Shown here piece after piece: positions 46,655 to 61,300 of a stretch of DNA of 64,000 nt; within the stretch, counting starts at the first letter, position 1; each line of letters begins with the position of its first letter. The notes beneath the pieces are model-generated. The model did not search any database, had not been told where the DNA came from, and saw only the letters and a program-made list of their open reading frames with translations. The translations under genes were made by a program, and so were the position numbers. The stretch comes from Desarmillaria ectypa. Its lineage: Eukaryota > Basidiomycota > Agaricomycetes > Agaricales > Physalacriaceae. Location: the NCBI GenBank assembly GCA_030407005.1, contig JAUDYN010000003.1:496001-560000 (forward strand). The letters are read 5' to 3'.

Positions 46655-48782
46655 TGAGCAGTAAGGACGTCGATGTCGAGATCGTTGATGGCAAAAATGG
46701 CTGCTTGCCGAATCGGGTAGTCGAAGCGCGTGACTGACGCGCCTTGCGTCCACAACTGTCTACAAATGGATATTGGGCAGACAACTGTGAATGATTGACG
46801 CTGTACTGAAGCAGGAACGGATCAGTAGTCTGTCAATAAGCTGGGTCACGTCGGACTATTCTGGAATTACTAGTTAGCAGAACTGGTGCACATTTCTCAG
46901 GTACATTTAATGCATGTGCACCGGGTATTATCAATCTTGCCTATCGAAGAAATCTATAGGCGACCTTAGTACTAGCTGAAGTTCTTATTAGATACTTGAG
47001 GCAAAATTTGTCTCCCCCATGGCATCATCCATCCGCAAAACTATATCGAAACCGAAGCCATCCTTATCTAGCATAGCGGGACAATTTACTACACGCTAAT
47101 ACTTATAATAGTTAGTATCGATATTTGACGGATATCATTAAGTCTGTCCTCCGGATCGAACCACTATTTCTGTCATAAAATATAGATATCTATGACCGCC
47201 ACCATAGAGGTAACATGCAGAAAATGTGAATAAGCAATAATTTTTGTACAAACACGCGCCATTTAGTAGAAGCACTTGCAGCAGTCTAGACCTACTTATT
47301 TCTCGGCCGGGTAAGTACTTGTGTATTCCAGATAGCTTTGTCTCTCAGTTCTTACTAACGCCGGATTCTTTGAATCCTTAAGGAACTTGCTACTACTTCG
47401 AAATCGAAGTGAACGGCTGAAAATTTGCTGGCCGATGGCTGGTTCTTCGATCATCCACCATTTAGTCCGTACAGTAGGTTGCCCTAGGTGGACATTGTCA
47501 GACTCACCGTTCCCGCCCCCTTCTCCGTCGCCATCAGGCACCGCGTGCGTCTTTCGGAAGGACACTTACTCGTCACCAGGGTCTTATCGGCAATCTGAAT
47601 ATACCGAACAGATCCTCCGGAGTTTCTCCAGGTCAAGTAGGTAAACACGGATAGGGTACTTGGCTGCTCATCGAATCACCGGCGGGCGCGGGGACTTAGA
47701 TAACTGCAGATAAACCACAGAAGTCGTCCCAAAAGTAGACCTGGTGCAGTGTAAACATAGACCGCTCCCTTGACGACTTCAAGGCTCATGGGTAAAGGAT
47801 TCCGTTAAACTAAAATAAAGTGTACATGATATGAGTAGCTTCGAAAGAAGAGTACGTGACTTGCCGGCGCTTTCATACTTCTGCATGTTCTATCGTTTAT
47901 AGCGCAATTGCTATTTCATCAGTACGCACACATAAGTGTTATGAGCGTATATGCCGGATTCACGGCAACCGAAATTTGATCCTCGAAATCGGCGAGTTCA
48001 TTACCGATAAATATCTCTCGCGAAAAAAAAAAACCATCGGAAATAGATACAGCCATTTGTTGACTTAAACTGCGGTCGAGCTCATGGCGTTCACAAATCT
48101 TGATTTGCTAAACACCCTTGAACAGCCGTGCTTGGTCCCCGACCACATGGAAAAGCTATGGTTTAATTACGTCTTTTTCTCGATTTTCTCAATGACGACC
48201 AGCCGATCAAGACACATTGTTTCAGTAGCCGCGGGTGCCTCATGTCCTTCGACAAATGTTTTTGCAAGGGTTATGACATGGGGCTTCGGCTGCTTCACAA
48301 AGGAACTGGACATTACGGCGGTGATCGCCCTTTCGGTCCAAGACGGGCCCGAACGATGTAAATCCACAGAAAGGAGAAGGAAAAGCATTGTTGCGATCAA
48401 GCTCGGCTTTAACAGCGTTGCCTCAGCGTTCGATGCTAAGCGAAAGTTCTAATTGGTCAAGGATGAGAACCCGGAAGTGCCGCCTAAAAGAAACATAAGC
48501 CTAGATATCATTGGTCGCAATAACTTATTCAATAACCCTGAAATCAACACAGAATGATGTCCTCTGCCTCCGGACCTCGTTATTTAGCCGCTAAAGGTCT
48601 GAATAACGTGCCTTTCGGTTAAGCCATGTAGGCAGGAAGGCTAGACACTAATTTGAAGGGTAATTTCAAGAAAGATCTCACCCCGGGTTGCCGGGCACCT
48701 GCGACAAAACATGACCTTCCGAGCACAATGCGGATTGACGATGTAGCACATGTATAATTATATAAAGAAGACTACACTCATC
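46655..48782. other. Gene-poor 2.1 kb stretch
   Basis: Upstream of CLPP and downstream of DDX41. The sector 46.9-47.3 kb is AT-rich. At 48084..48452 both strands have long open frames (122 codons plus strand from an ATG; over 90 codons minus strand), but neither resembles a family I know. I see no terminal repeats or transposase signature. Confidence 0.45.
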
Positions 48783-51094
<2,312 letters not shown>

Positions 51095-51310
51095 CGGAAA
51101 GAGAGGACCGGAATCCGGACCGCTGAAATTGTCCAAACCGGGCCTTATTCCTTTATCATCATCCTTGCACAATGCAAACGTTGCCCAGGGGTCCAATAGT
51201 AACGCTGGAACTTGTTCTACAGGATGATATTCCAGGCCTGATGTTCCGATTCAAATAAATAGATTCGTGTGCTTGGTTCCTGTCTCGCCTGTTTTTTCTT
51301 CCCTACCATC

Positions 51311-52689
51311 ATGACCGAGTTTAACCCGTCTGACCATCCTCATCGCAGATGTATGGTTCCCTATCCCGTCTCTGTTCTTTGCTCATGGTTCTACTGGTAG
51401 TGAATCCATTGACCAACGACTACATCCTCGTCTCACCTCATCGCATCAAGCGACCGTGGCTCGGTCAGGTTGAACCATCTATGGTTTCCAATTTGCCACA
51501 ATATGATCCGGCATGCTACCTGTGCCCCGGCAACGCTCGTGCTGGTGGCCACAAGAACCCTGATTATCAGCAGATATATGTCTTTGAAAACGACTTCTCT
51601 GCGGTCCTTGACGGACCGCTGCCAATCGCCCCCGTAGCCCCCCATCCATTACTTGCGACAGAACCTGTCGGTGGTGGGTGTGACGTTCTGATCTTTGATC
51701 GTAGACATGATTTGACTTTGGCACGAATTTCAATTGATGGGCTTAAGCGAATCATCGAGGAGTGGATTCGAATCTACTACAGACGAGGCGCGGAGGAAAA
51801 CATCAAATATGTTCAGATATTCGAGGTAACAATTGCTTTGACGTCGTTGAGCGGAGAACTGTAATTGTTGTTCAGAACAAAGGTAGTATGATGGGCTGCT
51901 CAAACCCTCACCCACATGGACAGGCTTGGTCTTTGTCTGCTATACCTTCGTACCCTGCCAAAGAGCTTGAAAATATGAAGCGGTACTCGCTCACCGATGT
52001 GCCTGCTTCTCATGCACCCAGGATCAAGAATGGTCAGTTGAGTTATTTTATCAACTCTGGACGTTGCGCCAATCGGATCTTAGGGAAGCCTTGTCTACTC
52101 TGTGAATATGTCCATGCAGAACTCAATTCGACAGGCCCCGACGGCCGGATAGTGTTCAAGAATGAACACTGGGTAGCCGTGGTGCCGTGGTGGGCGGTGT
52201 GGCCCTTCGAGATACTCTGTGGGTGTCAGTATCTCCTTTCGTTATGACACTCTCAAACTTTGACCTTGCAGTACTTCCATATCAACGTCACATACCCTCA
52301 ATCGCAGAGCTTACCGAAGAAGAAAAGACGGCGTTTGCCCAAAGCATATCTATCGTTACCAAACGATACGACAATCTCTTTTCTTCTTCGTTTGCGTATT
52401 CGATGGGGATCCACCAGCGGCCGATCCCATTGACTGCGGTCGCCACCGGCGAAGATTCGTTCGAAGAGGCACATTTGCACCTACATTTCACTCCACCGCT
52501 TCTGCGAAGTGCAACTGTCAAGAAGTTTATGGTTGGGTATGTCAGCTTCATTTATTAACTTTCAGTGTCTCATCCATAGTCAGGTTTGACATTATGGGTG
52601 AAGCTCAACGGGATCTTACTCCTGAAGTAGCAGCTACCCGTCTTAGAGAGTGTTCTGACATCCATTACCTCGATGAGAAGAGTATTTGA
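51311..52689 (+). CDS. GAL7: Galactose-1-phosphate uridylyltransferase
   Basis: Six exons: 51311..51350, 51401..51825, 51876..52032, 52084..52218, 52272..52536, 52584..52689; 375 residues, the normal length. Motifs: YILVSPHRIKRPW, the zinc-binding CYLCPGN, the active-site triad in SNPHPHGQAWSL (His-Pro-His with the uridylylated His), KPCLLCEY, and AYSMGIHQRP near the end. The enzyme swaps UMP between UDP-glucose and galactose-1-phosphate in the cytosolic Leloir pathway. The fourth exon is set by the conserved N-G-KPCLLCEY join; the intron before it (52033..52083) is 51 bases, in frame and stop-free. GAL1 and GAL10 are not next to it, unlike in budding yeasts. It shares a short divergent promoter with DDX41. 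Confidence 0.96.
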
Positions 52690-52972
52690 CATAGAGCCTG
52701 CTTAGAAAATAGAGCAGTGTCTAATCAAGCCATAAAGTTATATCGATTATACACGATTCTTGTTACATGTTTGCAGCCTCAATTGAGCCTTGGCGCAGTC
52801 CATTGTCAACTACTTATTGGTCAAACCGGCCAAAAAAAGGAATAACAAATTATAAGCACGTGACATAAACGCGTCGGTTTTTGGTGGCTTGGTACTTGTC
52901 CACGTACTTGTCGCCTCCAACATCCTCCACTTGTCCCAGTCTCCCATTATTTATCTTTAATCGGCGACAAGG

Positions 52973-54436
52973 ATGAATTCACGTATATTTAAGCCACAGC
53001 GCTCGACGGAGGCACCTATGGACTTTCAGTTTACCTCACGGCCAAGCTCAAATGTAAAACCGGCTTGGGCTGCAGGCGCAGGGGACGAGGACCCTAGTAC
53101 TCCCAAAAAACGTACGGTTTTTCGATATATGATGGCATTCTCTACTTGACACCGTTCTTCTCCCACCAGGAACTCACGACGACTCGACCCTAATCGCACC
53201 GTCAACACCAACATTTGGTTTCAACCAGAATGTTCCATTTATTTTCCAAACACCATCGCGTCAGCCACCTCAGCCGTATCCATGGGCGCCACCTCCAAAC
53301 TTCTCGCCATCGAAAGCATTCCCACAACCGGTTACTTCGGAAGAGATTCGAGATGTCGATATGTCAGAAGTGAGCCCGCCCAAGCCGGAGGAACCCAAGT
53401 CAGAGCGTGGAAGACCCATTGCCACGGGTGCTCTACGACGGGTTTTCCGAGCTCGCCAGAAGGCCAACGGTCGTCAGCTGTCAAAGACAAATAATCATGA
53501 CGAAGAGGATGATGATCTGGATAGTGAGGAAGAGAACGACAGAGCCATTACGCCTATAAACCAAAATACGTCCAATCATTACACTCTGAATCTGCCTTCT
53601 CCCACGCATCAATCTGATACGCCCTACATCCTACTCGGGTAGGTATAGTTTCAAAAGAGTGCCGTTGCCAGTTCCGTTGTTAACGTTATCCCATAGGTAC
53701 CTTCAGTTTTTCTTTAACCTTTCGCTCATTCTAGTCTTTTTGTATCTCGTCGTGCAATTCATATTGACTGTGCAACGAGATGTCGAGCACCGAGTTTCGG
53801 AGTATTCCGCAGGCAAGCTTCGAACTTAGTTTTACGCCTTTTCCCTTAACAAATTCGGGGGTGGCACAGATATCATCCAAGAAATAGCCATGTGTGCTTT
53901 GCAATACAAGAACAACCTTTGCCAATCACCATTACCGGCAATGGCACAGCAATGCGCTAATTGGGAGACGTGCATGAATCGGGATCCGACGACACTTGGC
54001 CGTGCCAGAGTCGGTGCCGAACTGATTGCAGAAGTCGTAAATGGGTTCGTTGAACCCATCAGCTGGAAGACTCTGGTAAGTTGTTTTATCCGAAGAATGT
54101 CTATACCCTGTGCTAACTATATCATCTACTTCTATCTACGCCACGAAGGCCTTCACGTTGACATCTTTGTCCTTTTTAACCGTATTCATCAATGCGCTAC
54201 TTTCATTATACCGTTCGCGACATCACTCGCCTCCCAATGCGCCACCCACCCATAACACCCAGTACCCCATACATCCATCCACTCCGTATCCGCCGCATCA
54301 GTTCGGTGGTTACCTATCTCCAGCTCCCACCCCAGCCTGGAGTAGATCGTGGAAGGGGATCGACCAGGATGAAGACATGCAAACTCCGACGAGACGAAGA
54401 CGGTTGGAAGGAGGAGGTTCAGTAAAGATTAAATAG
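52973..54436 (+). CDS. BRL1: Nuclear envelope protein Brl1/Brr6 type
   Basis: Exons 52973..53111, 53170..53638, 53697..53812, 53870..54075 and 54149..54436 give 405 residues. A disordered N-terminus is followed by membrane helix 1 (YLQFFFNLSLILVFLYLVVQF), a lumenal loop with four cysteines (AMCALQYKNNLCQ, QQCANWETCMNRD) that form disulfides in this family, the amphipathic-helix region ELIAEVVNGFVEPISW, helix 2 (FTLTSLSFLTVFINALL), and a Pro-rich tail. Brl1 and Brr6 act in the inner nuclear membrane during nuclear pore assembly and in lipid homeostasis. Basidiomycetes normally have one such gene. The intron 53813..53869 has a GC donor (GCAG/GCAAGC); no GT donor restores EYSA-DIIQEI in frame. 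Confidence 0.88.
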
Positions 54437-55646
54437 CATATGTTCTCCAGGTATGAAAATGGGATATGGTTTCATCCTATTCACTAGTTCTGTGTTCTGG
54501 ATCGAGGGAATCTTATCTGACTTGAGGACACGGAGGGTTTAGATCCTTTATGGTACGTGAGTGTCGCGAACCCATCATCTAACGTTTTCATACATACAGC
54601 TGACGGACTTTGGGGAAAACATGCGCCATTTGGAGGTGTAACATATGCTGTATCAACCCGGGAGAAGACACAGGATTGAAGGGCAGCCCGTTATAGTCAA
54701 CAGCAACTGTTTCCGCACGTCATGGGACACCGAGCATTCCTGGAAGACAGGGTAGTAGAGAATATCAATTCATCAGAGGATGCTGTTTAAATATCTCAAA
54801 AGTGAAGATCACAAGCACTGTATCGGGGTCAAGGGATCTCAGGGAACCGGGTAACCCTTGCGACGACCCGGTAACTGGATGCGTGCTTGTTTTCCTGTGA
54901 TGTGGGCCCGGAACATTCTCTGATTAAATAAATGATGAGAAGCCAAGTTCCCCAACTCCGTATGGCGTTTAGTGCACGAGTAATGTCTGGAATGTATCGC
55001 TTCAGGAACATCACAAATGTCACAAGTTTTAACGCTGAGCCAAGAATGCGTCAGTGCCGCGTGCAGTAATTGATTGGTTCTCAGGCCCGGATGAACCTGT
55101 GATTTAAGAGGATTAGCCTTTTGTATCCCCGGATATACTTGGCACCGCAGGGTCGGAGCAGGGTTGATGTTTGAATGAAAAGGTGACGGTAGGGGGTACG
55201 GTAGAAATACGGTAGGACGGCGACCAGCAACCGATGGGGCACTGCGGCTTATTTTATTTAGTGTCGGAGGCATTGTTGTTATGATCTTCTCTAGACGCAT
55301 ATCCCCGACGTTTGTCACCCTAGTCCTATTTCCGTCGCCAAGTTTACGGGTGATAGCATCTTGTTGATTGATAGTACCCTTTTGTTTATTCCTGACTTTT
55401 TATTCTACGCGACTAATACTAATCGGTATTCAGGCCGCGGCACGCACTGATACCGTGATAGATGTCTCGGCGTTCACAGTGATTACCATGATGGTAAAAT
55501 AAAGCGAAAAAGGTTGCTCGTTGCTAGGTACACCGGAGAACATACGTCGAGGCGGTGAATCCATGGTATTATAACCAACTCTTCTAAGGCACCTCAAAAA
55601 TTATACCCACATCCATATATAGCGAACATCCTTCGATGACCCACAA
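54437..55646. other. Intergenic stretch between BRL1 and the SERF gene
   Basis: About 1.2 kb with two 3' ends facing each other. A 159-codon minus-strand frame (54839..55318) begins at a non-ATG codon and has no motif; rejected as a gene. No RNA gene or repeat recognised. Confidence 0.5.
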
Positions 55647-56033
55647 TCATTTGCCGCTCGCAGCAGCCGCTGCAGCTCGCTCCTCTTCCTTTTTCTGATG
55701 TGGCGATAACTTATTAGACTTGGACGAATCGAGAGTAGATCGCGGGACGATGTACCTTCTGTTTAGCACGAAGAATCTCGGCGTCACTAGTGGAGACTTA
55801 ATACACATACAGATTGTCAGCGGATTGAGGAATGCTTGCCTTTCTTTCCTCTTTGCAAGGCTAGACGCACTTTCCTTGGGTTTCTTGGCTGCCGCCGCTG
55901 CCTTCTTCTGTGCCTTGGCACGATCGGTCTCCCTCTGATTGCCGCCTATGAGCCATTAGATATTCAATGAATCGATTGCTGTAGATGTAAAGCAAAAAGA
56001 GTAGAGAACTGGTTAAATGTACTCACGGGTCAT
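55647..56033 (-). CDS. SERF family peptide (4F5, EDRK-rich)
   Basis: Four minus-strand exons: 56027..56033, 55840..55945, 55756..55786, 55647..55694; only 63 residues. The sequence MTRGNQRETDRAKAQKKA, SLAKRKESDAEILRAKQ and an Ala/Glu/Lys-rich end are typical of SERF proteins, highly charged disordered peptides that speed up amyloid formation and bind nucleic acids. The first coding exon is 7 bases (ATG ACC C), followed by an 81-base intron, the longest within 10 kb. The intron 55787..55839 has a GC donor (AAAG/GCAAGC). Too small and too split to be found by simple ORF search. It is divergent from CYC8, 2.36 kb away. Confidence 0.88.
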
Positions 56034-58123
56034 GACTGTTGTTCACTGTTGGGTGTAACGTGTCACGTCACGCTCGGGAAATAATGGGATTCAATCAGAG
56101 TCAGCTGACCTCAAAAAAAAGACTTGATCAATTTTAGTTCCGGAATTGATCTAGATTCTGATCATCCGTCTCCGGCTATTTTCAGTTGCCTCTGAGACTC
56201 AGGGTTCCACGTTTCCTTGTGCAGCTGATGCTGCGCTTGTATTGTATGTAGAGGGGCTGAGCCCCTAGTGAAATTGGCGAGTACAAGTTTACTCCAAATG
56301 AAATTGAAACATCTCAGCCAGCCGTTCCGCGATCCGGTAGTGCTCAGGTTCAGGTAAACCTCTCTGACAGCGGCAACGTACCGCACTCGACATGTATCAG
56401 GCGGACGATCGCATGAAAGGGGGGTGGGCAGCCAGCTAGGTCATTATTATAGAGCTGTGGGCGTTTACCGGGATGATACACGCCTTTTTGTCGTATCACC
56501 GCGCAAAAGGCAAGTCGAGCAACAAAGCTTCCGTAGTGATGTCAATCGGAAGAATCGAGCTACGCAGTCATGCTCCGTGGTAATCGATTACGGACGGGAA
56601 GCCTGTCAGAATACAAGGTTTGCGTGTGGATTTCTCGGAAAAGCAGGCTATACAATTTCCATCAACACGCAACTTCGGTCCGACTGTCCTATCCTCTCGG
56701 GGTTGTCCTTCCTGGCTCGTGGTTGTCTTTATTGCTTCCATTCCCGCTAAGGTTGCATTATGTCATGGAGACCGTGATCTGCAAATTCCATGCGAGAGGC
56801 GTGGGGTGAAGGCGTCAGGGCCTCGGACACAAATCCGCAATGAAATCATGACACATTGTTGGCTCCTGCTGTTAGCCTGCTGTACGGACGAAACAGCTGT
56901 TACAGGCGTACTCGGGGCTGAGGCGAGGTATATGGATGGCCGTATGGTTCAGAGTGATTGTGATTGTATGATCTGCAAATATGTTATTATAGGATATTAT
57001 TCTGAAATATAAAGCGGCCGGGGAATAACTATAGGTACCGATAATAAAGGGCACCCTGAACACCCTGAGTAGGAACGAGATGTCAAACGGTGTGTAATCG
57101 AACTGTAATCGATGGGGTGTGGAGTCTAGAAGCAATGTGGGTGAGATAGGAAGCGAAGCGAAAAGACCGAGCGCCGAAGGTGAGAATTACAGCATTGGCG
57201 GAGGCAGAGCTAAAACACAAGAAGCGAAGACTCGATAGAAACAGGTAGACTTTGCGCACTAAAGCCTTTGGTTCGTTAATTTTGCGACCACCTTAATTAT
57301 AAAGGACGGTTAGGTCCGGAAGCAACGAGGAGAAAATATCCTTTCGAAAAGGTTACAATTCCGTTGACGGGGATGTGCAATGAGCAGCGAGGAGCCTTTG
57401 AAGGGGCAACAAAGGACGCAAATTGGAGGGTGAATAAAGGAACGCAGGGCTTCGAAGGGATTCCCAGGGCGTCGTAACGCTTCCAGTGATTCGGTGCTTC
57501 GGTCTTGACAGGCTTGGGACCGGCAGGGATGTACAATGATCGAAAAGGGCAGACAGGCAAGGACAGGACAAGACCGGCAGGATGCTTGGCAACGGTACCG
57601 CCTTGAATGGACGTTTCCACGTTGAAGGGATCACATGATCGATCGCCGATGGGATCTGTAAACGTGGCATGATAAGATAAGATAAGGCGGTGACGTGCCT
57701 GGACATATCGGGGTATAACTTTCGTCAGAGTGAGATGACCCTGAAACTAAAACGGGACAGGGCCTAGGTCATTGGTCCTCCTGAGATGACATCCGAGATT
57801 ATTGGTGACGTGTCATATGCGCTAAGCGGCAATCTGCGGATAAAATAGAAGCGCGAATTTGATGAGTTCTGTTCTGGCTGTACAGTGAACAGGACGGTTA
57901 CGACGGTTGGTTTGATCCACAGAGTGTCACGCAGCTTCTCTTCTGATTGGGATCCGTTGAATGTAAGAGAGAATAGACGATGCTGGCACACGATAGGTGA
58001 CAGCAATGAGGCACGGAGGAGAAGGAATGGAATGAGCCAAAGGTCGTAAGCAATGGAGTAATGCTCGGTGTATTACCATCTATTGCCATTCGGAGGTAAG
58101 AATTGTGTATGGATTTGGGACCA

Positions 58124-58180
58124 GATCAAAATTGATGAATTGAGATCAAATTGAGATCAAATTTGTGAATTTGGATCAAA
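58124..58180 (+). repeat. Four GATCAAA repeats upstream of CYC8
   Basis: GATCAAA occurs at 58124..58130, 58144..58150, 58155..58161 and 58174..58180, with start-to-start distances of 20, 11 and 19 bases, close to whole helical turns. The block lies about 215-270 bases before the CYC8 ATG. It may be a binding array for one transcription factor; inference only. Confidence 0.5.
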
Positions 58181-58330
58181 TGTAAATTGGTTCCCTGAGT
58201 ATCCCTGGGTTCGCTGACTTTGTTCACAACCGAGATGGCTTCCGATGGACCGATGGATCTGATTGGATTGATCGCCATTGATCGTGCGAGGGGCCGGTCG
58301 TTGACTATATAATAAATTATATCATATCGA

Positions 58331-58349
58331 ATAATATATATATATCAGA
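58331..58349 (+). promoter_or_regulatory. AT-rich TATA-like tract before CYC8
   Basis: An alternating TATATATATAT string about 45 bases before the CYC8 start codon, with further TATATAA-like sequence at about 58304..58312. Either could be the TATA element; the nearer one would leave a very short leader. Confidence 0.35.
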
Positions 58350-58393
58350 CGCCGCTTCCCTTCCACCTTTTGCCCCCCTCTCCACTCCCCAGC

Positions 58394-61300
58394 ATGTCTA
58401 TGCGCCACCTCCCCCGCCAGCCAGAGCGAGAGCGGGATGTTCGTATGCACGACCCGTCTCCTCTTCAAACACACCCTCACGCTCACCCGCTCATCACTCA
58501 CGGCCCCCATCTCAACGGTAATGCCCCCGGTCCCGCCACTCCCGCCGCCTCCTCCATCGTCTCACCCACCGCCGGTGCCCCAAATGGCGTCCAGGCTCCT
58601 GCATCAGTCATGCAGAAGCTCGCCGCAGCCAACGAGCAGACTTGGCTCCTCATAGGAAGCGTTGCCGAGCAGATGGGTGACCTCGAACATGCCCTTTCCG
58701 CCTATGAGAATGCCCTACGGCACAATCCGACGTCCCTTTCCGGACTTACTCAAGTCGCTGGCATCGCCCGGATCAAGGAGAACTATCCCAAGGTCTGTCA
58801 TCAATTCCAATTCCTTTGTTTCCGCGGTCCGTCATTCCGATTTGTCATCGCTAACTCTTTTTTTTCGCGCAGGCCGTTGACTTTTTCCAACGTGTGCTTG
58901 GCTTGCAAGAGGATAATGGTGAGGTATGGAGTGCTCTAGGTGTGTACTGCGGCATTATCTGCTCAACCGTCTCTAACTGTCTATTCAGGGCACTGTTATC
59001 TCATGCAAGACGACCTTCAGAAGGCCTATTCAGCTTACCAGCAGGCGTTGTACCTGTTACCAAATCCCAAGGTCATTAATATCGCTTCCATCGGCCAATC
59101 TCAACCTAACGGACACCTACAGGAGGATCCTAAGCTTTGGTACGGCATCGGAATACTCTATGACCGATATGGGTCCCTCGATCATGCCGAAGAGGCCTTC
59201 TCTTCAGTTTTGCGCATGGATAAAGGTATGCTAGCCCTTTACATCGTAGTCGCCAGTCGTAGTTAATTGTGAAGACCTAGATTTCGATAAAGCGAACGAA
59301 ATCCTGTTTCGTTTAGGCATAATCTATAAGCAGCAGGGCAAGTACGACGAGTCCCTAGCTTGCTTCGACCGCATTCTCCGCAACCCTCCTTCCCCACTTG
59401 CACACGCCGACATATGGTTTCAGATCGGTCACGTTTACGAACAACAGAAAGACGTAGGTCCGATCAGCTCTCTTATTAGACGTTCTTACTCACCGCAGCG
59501 TGTAGTACGTCAAGGCGAAAGACGCCTACGAGCGTGTAGTCGCCGACAACAGTGGTCATGCCAAGGTGCTGCAACAGCTCGGATGGCTGTACCATCAAGA
59601 TGGATCTTCGTTTCAGAACCAAGACCTCGCTATCCAATACCTAACGAAAAGTCTCGAAGCAGGTTAGTATCACTCGCGCTTCTTTGTTCGTATCATCCGC
59701 TGATGGTTTTGCTGTAGACTCTTCGGATGCCCAGAGCTGGTACCTCTTGGGCCGTGCTTACATGGCGGGGCAAAAATATAACAAGGCCTACGAAGCATAT
59801 CAACAAGCCGTCTATCGCGATGGTCGTAACCCCACGTTTTGGTGTTCTATCGGCGTTCTATACTTCCAGATCAATCAGTTCCGTGACGCTTTAGACGCTT
59901 ACTCGCGAGCCATCCGAATCAACCCTTACATCTCCGAAGTGTGGTTCGACCTTGGCAGTCTCTATGAAAGCTGCAACAATCAGATCTCAGATGCCATCGA
60001 TGCCTATGCCCGTGCGAGCGAACTCGACCCCGGCAACAATGTTATTTCCCAGCGCCTACAGCTCTTGAAGACTGCACAGGCTACCGGTGGTCAGCTTCCT
60101 GCTGCCCCGGGTCCCCAAGATGTTCATCCCACAGCGTATGCTAGTGCTGTTGTTCCGCCACCGGGATTGACAGGTCCGCCTCTACTTTTACAGTCTAGTG
60201 TTCCCCGTCCACCATTCCGTACCGACTCACATGGACCAACAGACATATCCTTGCCACCGCCTTCACAAGTAGGCGTTGGGCGATCATCGCCTGGTCCTTT
60301 CAGAGGTGGTCCACCACCGCCCGTGGTTCTTGATGAGACGCGCCACATTCCTTCTCATACCCCACTCGCACCAATGGAGATCGAGCGACCAGCGCACTCG
60401 CGTGACTTTCCCAGTTCTTCTCGGGATGGCGGCCCGCGGGGTCATCAAAGTCTATTACTTCACCATCCCCTTCCCCAGCCTGGAGAAGAAGGTAGGAATG
60501 GTGCTCACCCGCATCATCCAGAGTCGTACTTCTCGCGACCACCGCGCCCGCACTCCCGCTCGATTTCACCGGGGCATTCGGCTCGGCCACGAAGTCCTCC
60601 ACCCTTTCCACCGTTCCCCCATCCCAGTGGACGACATCCAATAGGTCCCGCTCAGCCTAGTTCTGGGCCAGTCCAGAGGTCGCCGCGGTCATACCCAGCT
60701 CACGAGCCTCCAGCCAGACCTGTGGAACAGGACGGTGCATGGGATAGACGGCCAAACAATGATATTCGAGACTGGGAGAGGGAGAGGAGGATGTCAAGGC
60801 ATTCCGGTGGTGAATATCCTGGTGGTTATCCACCCCCCTACCCGCCTCGTTCACCTCCCAGTGCGCATCGCGGTCGGACTCCTGAGGCTTCTCCACGCTC
60901 GGCACATCCTTCCAGGTATTGGGAGAAAGGTGGGCATACAGTCAATCGGTCGTCGCCTCCACCACCTCCACCGAGTGATGCGATGAGACGGTATGATTCT
61001 CGATTCGAGGTGCGGGATAATGGTCGGGAGAGGGACTATGATATCGACACACGAATGGACCAGCGATCCTTCCCTGGACCACCTGATGATGGGCGTCGGG
61101 GAACTCATTTTGCGTCCGGTAGCAACCGTAGTTCGGAGAGTCCTCACCCGGATGGCAAGGGACGAAAGAAGCTGTCGAAAGACGACGCGATCCTTTCAGC
61201 TGAGGCTGCACGTCGCGACAGGAGAAGGAAGAATGGGAGCATCAGTGGTGTCAGCCCTAATGGAAACGGTAACGGGCTCTCCAAGCGTAGAGAGGAAGGT

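Larger units (their letters stand above)
56034..58393. other. Long intergenic region between SERF and CYC8
   Basis: 2.36 kb, the longest gene-free gap in the window. Likely holds both promoters. Near the CYC8 end are four GATCAAA copies (58124..58180) and an AT-rich TATATA tract (58331..58349). No conserved coding frame found. Confidence 0.5.

Noticed and set aside
46655..48782. Transposon remnant in the gene-poor gap
   Set aside because: I found no terminal inverted repeats, target duplications, transposase or reverse-transcriptase motifs.
54839..55318. 159-codon minus-strand ORF as a gene
   Set aside because: Starts at a non-ATG codon and has low-complexity Pro/His/Arg composition without any family resemblance.
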